Source: an uncultured Clostridia bacterium
GTDB taxonomy: Bacteria > Bacillota > Clostridia > Oscillospirales > Oscillospiraceae
Length of the DNA stretch: 7,376 nucleotides
Direction: 5' to 3'
NCBI GenBank assembly: GCA_937907975.1
Contig: CALEQS010000217.1
Location: 1 to 7,376 of the forward strand
In this document: positions 5,678-7,376 of the stretch, in pieces
Numbering within the stretch: the stretch's first letter is position 1
Layout: each line of letters opens with the position of its first letter
Position numbers and translations under genes: made by a program
The notes under the pieces: generated by a model
The model's input: the letters and a program-made list of their open reading frames with translations, nothing else
What the model was told of the DNA's origin: nothing
The model's database searches: none

Positions 5678-5765
5678 AAGGGCGCGGCAGCTGTCCGTTT
5701 CCGAATATGCGCCCAAAGGGAGAATGGAGCGGGCCGTACGGCCCAAATTGATTTGGATGAGCTGC
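5649..5765 (-). ncRNA. Candidate small structured RNA on the minus strand
   Basis: The stretch lies between a minus-strand sigma-A-like promoter (5772-5800) and a minus-strand terminator, giving a predicted RNA of about 117 nt. It is dense in self-complementary pieces: CCAAAT/ATTTGG (5743-5756), the perfect palindrome GGGCCGTACGGCCC (5731-5744), GGGCGC (5680-5685)/GCGCCC (5709-5714), and the terminator stem. The RNA's 5' GCAGCT (5765-5760) could also pair with AGCTGC (5693-5688), an alternative to or pseudoknot with the GGGCGC helix. A minus-strand reading frame runs through it, but with no SD and across both hairpins, so it is unlikely to be coding. No known RNA family is recognised. It could equally be one copy of a dispersed structured repeat. 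Confidence 0.4.
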
Positions 5766-5771
5766 ACTTTC

Positions 5772-5800
5772 AGTGTAGCTCATAAACCAATTATTGTCAA
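5772..5800 (-). promoter_or_regulatory. Minus-strand sigma-A-type promoter (TTGACA-N17-TACACT)
   Basis: Read on the minus strand, TTGACA (5800-5795) is a perfect -35, the spacer (5794-5778) is exactly 17 bp and TACACT (5777-5772) is a 4-of-6 -10. Transcription would start near 5765 and run away from the amidohydrolase gene. The -10 lies in one arm of an imperfect 10-bp inverted repeat, GAGCTGCACT (5759-5768)/AGTGTAGCTC (5772-5781), which could act as an operator or as RNA structure. On the + strand I found no comparably good promoter for the amidohydrolase. Confidence 0.5.
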
Positions 5801-5832
5801 ATTCTAATTCTGTCGAAATGAGGTAAATTCCT

Positions 5833-6990
5833 ATGTATCTGATCAACGGGATTCTCCACACCATGGTCTCTGACGTGATATGTGACGGATTTGTGTCCTT
5901 TGAGAACGGAAAAATCACCGCCGTCGGCCGCATGGACGAGCTTCGGCTGCCTGAGGGAGCCGAGGTGCTGGATGTGACCGGCTGTCACATCTATCCCGGG
6001 CTGGTGGATGCCCACAGCCATCTGGGGATGTTCGGCGACAGTCTGGGCTTTGAGAGTGATGACGGAAACGAGATCACCGACCCCGTCACCCCCCAGCTCC
6101 GGGCCATTGACGCCATCAACCCCTTTGACCGCTGCTTTCAGGAGGCCCGGGAGGGCGGCGTGACCACGGTTGTCACCGGCCCCGGCAGTGCCAACGCCAT
6201 CGGCGGCCAGATGGCCGCCATCAAGACGGTCGGTCGCCGAGTGGACGACATGATCCTGCGTGCTCCCGTCGCCATGAAGTTCGCCCTGGGCGAAAACCCC
6301 AAGAGTTGCTACAACGACCGGCATGAAACCCCGATCACCCGCATGGCCACTGCCGCGCTGATCCGGGAGGAGCTGTTCAAGGCCCGGGAGTATCTGGAGA
6401 AGAAGGAACGCGGCGCCGAGGATGAGGACACTGACGCCCCGGAATTTGACCTGAAGATGGAGTCGCTGCTCCCGGTCATCAAGGGCGAACTGCCCGCCCA
6501 CTTCCATGCCCACCGGGCGGACGACATTGCCACTGCCGTCCGCATCGCCAAGGAGTTCGGCCTGAAATACGTCATTATCCACGGCACTGAGGCCCACCGC
6601 ATCGCCGATCTGCTGGCGGAGGACGGCACGCGGGTCGTCACCGGCCCCATCTTTGGAGACCGCAGCAAGCCGGAGCTGGCCAATCAGCGCGTGGACAACA
6701 CTGCCATTCTGAAAAAGGCCGGTGTCTCCGTCGCCATCTGCACCGATCACCCGGAAAACCCCGAACAGTACCTGCCCATGGACGCAGCCCTGTGCGCCAA
6801 GCAGGGCATCGAGCCGGAGGAGGCCATGGCCGCGATTACCCGGGATGCCGCCGAAATCGCCGGTGTCTCTGACCGGGTGGGCACGCTGGAAGTCGGCAAA
6901 GACGCAGATATTGCCGTATTCCGGGGCCATCCGCTGGAGCTGAGCGCCGCCGTGGAGGCCGTGTTCATCAACGGCCGGCGGGTCAAATAA
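5833..6990 (+). CDS. Metal-dependent amidohydrolase (imidazolonepropionase-like superfamily)
   Basis: TIM-barrel metal hydrolase that should cleave an amide or cyclic amide bond; substrate unknown. The 385 residues are full length. N-terminal beta-sandwich strand with YPGLVDAHSHLG (54-65) gives the metal HxH (His61, His63). VAMKFALGENPK (146-157) carries the probable bridging, carboxylated Lys149. HFHAHR (223-228), IIHGTEAH (248-255) and CTDHPE (303-308, catalytic Asp305) complete the binuclear site seen in the prolidase/imidazolonepropionase-like branch. The C-terminus returns to the sandwich (VGTLEVGKDADIAVF, 349-363). An acidic segment (about 189-210) interrupts the barrel. GAGGT (5820-5824) lies 8 nt before the ATG. 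Relatives cleave imidazolonepropionate or Xaa-Pro and other dipeptides; no hut or peptide genes are nearby to decide. It stands alone between the yab cluster and the ribosomal rplU unit. Confidence 0.88.
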   Translation: MYLINGILHTMVSDVICDGFVSFENGKITAVGRMDELRLPEGAEVLDVTGCHIYPGLVDAHSHLGMFGDSLGFESDDGNEITDPVTPQLRAIDAINPFDRCFQEAREGGVTTVVTGPGSANAIGGQMAAIKTVGRRVDDMILRAPVAMKFALGENPKSCYNDRHETPITRMATAALIREELFKAREYLEKKERGAEDEDTDAPEFDLKMESLLPVIKGELPAHFHAHRADDIATAVRIAKEFGLKYVIIHGTEAHRIADLLAEDGTRVVTGPIFGDRSKPELANQRVDNTAILKKAGVSVAICTDHPENPEQYLPMDAALCAKQGIEPEEAMAAITRDAAEIAGVSDRVGTLEVGKDADIAVFRGHPLELSAAVEAVFINGRRVK

Positions 6991-7015
6991 ATTTTGAAGT
7001 TTTTTCTGCAGAGCA

Positions 7016-7044
7016 TTGACAAATCAGCGTTTTGCTGATATTAT
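7016..7044 (+). promoter_or_regulatory. Strong sigma-A promoter for rplU with palindromic spacer
   Basis: TTGACA (7016-7021) is a perfect -35, the spacer is 17 bp (7022-7038), and TATTAT (7039-7044) is a 5-of-6 -10 preceded by TGA (7036-7038), an extended -10. Transcription should begin near 7051. The spacer contains the inverted repeat ATCAGC (7023-7028)/GCTGAT (7034-7039) around GTTTT, which could be a protein-binding site between the two promoter boxes. The same TGn-TATTAT element occurs before the HU gene. Confidence 0.82.
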
Positions 7045-7050
7045 TGCAAA

Positions 7051-7136
7051 GCCGCTTTGAACAGGTAACAAGGGTGTACTATGTCCATCCGCCTGCAACA
7101 GCGAGCCCGTAATTAAGGAAAGAGGTGCAACGAAGC
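7051..7136 (+). promoter_or_regulatory. Putative bL21 (rplU) mRNA leader
   Basis: The leader of about 86 nt between the predicted start and the rplU ATG is long for an ordinary 5' UTR. Bacillota rplU operons are known to carry an L21 leader RNA thought to mediate feedback by the ribosomal protein, so position and context fit. CAGG (7062-7065) can pair with CCTG (7092-7095), and GGG (7072-7074) with CCC (7106-7108), which together would be a pseudoknot. GCAACAGCGAGCCC (7095-7108) lies upstream of AGAGGTG (7121-7127), the SD. I could not compare it with the Rfam model, so the family call is by context. Confidence 0.5.
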
Positions 7137-7376
7137 ATGACCGCAATCATTATGACCGGCGGCAAGCAGTATAAGGTGGCTGAGGGCGATACCCTCTTCA
7201 TCGAGAAGCTGCCCGTCGAGGCTGGTGACGCCGTTACCTTCGATCAGGTTCTGGCTGTCCTGGACGATGACAAGGCTACTTTTGGCACTCCCGTCGTGGA
7301 GGGCGCTAAGGTGGAGGCCACTGTCGAGAAGAATGGCAAGGGCAAGAAGATCGTCGTCTTCAAGTACAAGCCGAAG
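7137..7376 (+). CDS. rplU: 50S ribosomal protein bL21, 3'-truncated by window edge
   Basis: Component of the large ribosomal subunit that binds 23S rRNA. The first 80 residues are visible with no stop before the window end; the family is about 103 residues, so roughly 22 basic C-terminal residues are missing. MTAIIMTGGKQYKVAEGD (1-18) is the family's hallmark start (usually M.AIIKTGGKQY.V), with Met where Lys is common at position 6. VLAVLDDD (38-45), VVEGAKVEATVE (53-64) and the start of the basic KGKKIVVFKYKPK (68-80) follow. AGAGGTG (7121-7127) is the SD, 9 nt from ATG 7137; the internal ATG at 7152 would delete conserved residues. Strong codon bias (AAG, GTC, GCT/GCC) resembles hup. In most Bacillota rplU leads an operon with ysxB/prp and rpmA, expected just outside the window. 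Confidence 0.97.
   Translation, partial: MTAIIMTGGKQYKVAEGDTLFIEKLPVEAGDAVTFDQVLAVLDDDKATFGTPVVEGAKVEATVEKNGKGKKIVVFKYKPK

Noticed and set aside
5616..5933. Minus-strand frame through the palindromic region (possible 55-residue peptide from an ATG at 5783)
   Set aside because: The ATG falls inside the promoter spacer, has no SD, and the frame reads through two hairpins; better explained as non-coding.
5797..6930. 377-codon minus-strand frame over the amidohydrolase
   Set aside because: Mirror of the amidohydrolase's third-position GC bias; the + strand protein has a complete metal site.
6957..7008. GGCCGT/ACGGCC hairpin plus T-rich stretch at the end of the amidohydrolase gene as a terminator
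   Set aside because: The stem (6957-6976) lies in coding sequence and the T-run starts more than 20 nt later, too far for intrinsic termination.
1..7376. CRISPR array, tRNA/rRNA, insertion sequence, phage or defence genes
   Set aside because: No regularly spaced repeats, no cloverleaf-like sequence, no transposase or recombinase motifs and no target duplications were seen; nearly all coding space belongs to recognisable core genes.

Overview
The window (about 58% GC by eye) looks like the chromosome of a Gram-positive, endospore-lineage member of the Bacillota, class Clostridia. A gut Oscillospiraceae/Ruminococcaceae relative (Faecalibacterium/Gemmiger-like) is my best guess. Three things support this: the Bacillus-type yab sporulation and division cluster is present in order, Shine-Dalgarno sequences are strong and purine-rich (AGGAGG), and the protein families are typical of this class. 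The genus is inference; the class is reasonably secure. All twelve genes lie on the + strand.

Layout: (1) 1-591 is the 3' part of a trimeric-type purine nucleoside phosphorylase gene. (2) 726-5592 is a conserved block matching Bacillus subtilis yabM-yabN-yabO-yabP-yabQ-divIC-yabR. It encodes a SpoVB/MurJ-like flippase, the MazG NTP pyrophosphohydrolase, the HU DNA-binding protein (absent from the B. subtilis cluster), the RqcP S4 protein, the sporulation proteins YabP and YabQ, the divisome protein DivIC/FtsB and an S1-domain YabR protein. (3) 5593-5832 is a gene-free, palindrome-rich stretch. (4) 5833-6990 is a metal-dependent amidohydrolase. (5) 7016-7136 holds a near-consensus promoter and a structured leader for rplU, and bL21 itself (7137 onward) is cut by the window end.

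The yab block combines cell-envelope work (lipid-linked precursor flipping, division septum, spore cortex/coat development) with housekeeping (nucleotide-pool cleaning, ribosome-associated quality control, nucleoid structure). Local signals suggest it is not one simple transcript. HU has its own extended -10 element and a strong intrinsic terminator before rqcP. yabP has its ribosome-binding site in the loop of a 10-bp hairpin. yabQ is coupled to yabP by an ATGA overlap.

Most of the window is ordinary conserved chromosome. The part least explained by known genes is 5649-5800. On the minus strand it reads as a compact transcription unit: TTGACA, a 17-bp spacer, TACACT, about 115 nt of palindrome-rich sequence, a perfect 10-bp hairpin and six Ts. 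It is a candidate small RNA or dispersed structured repeat. I could not test either idea without searches.
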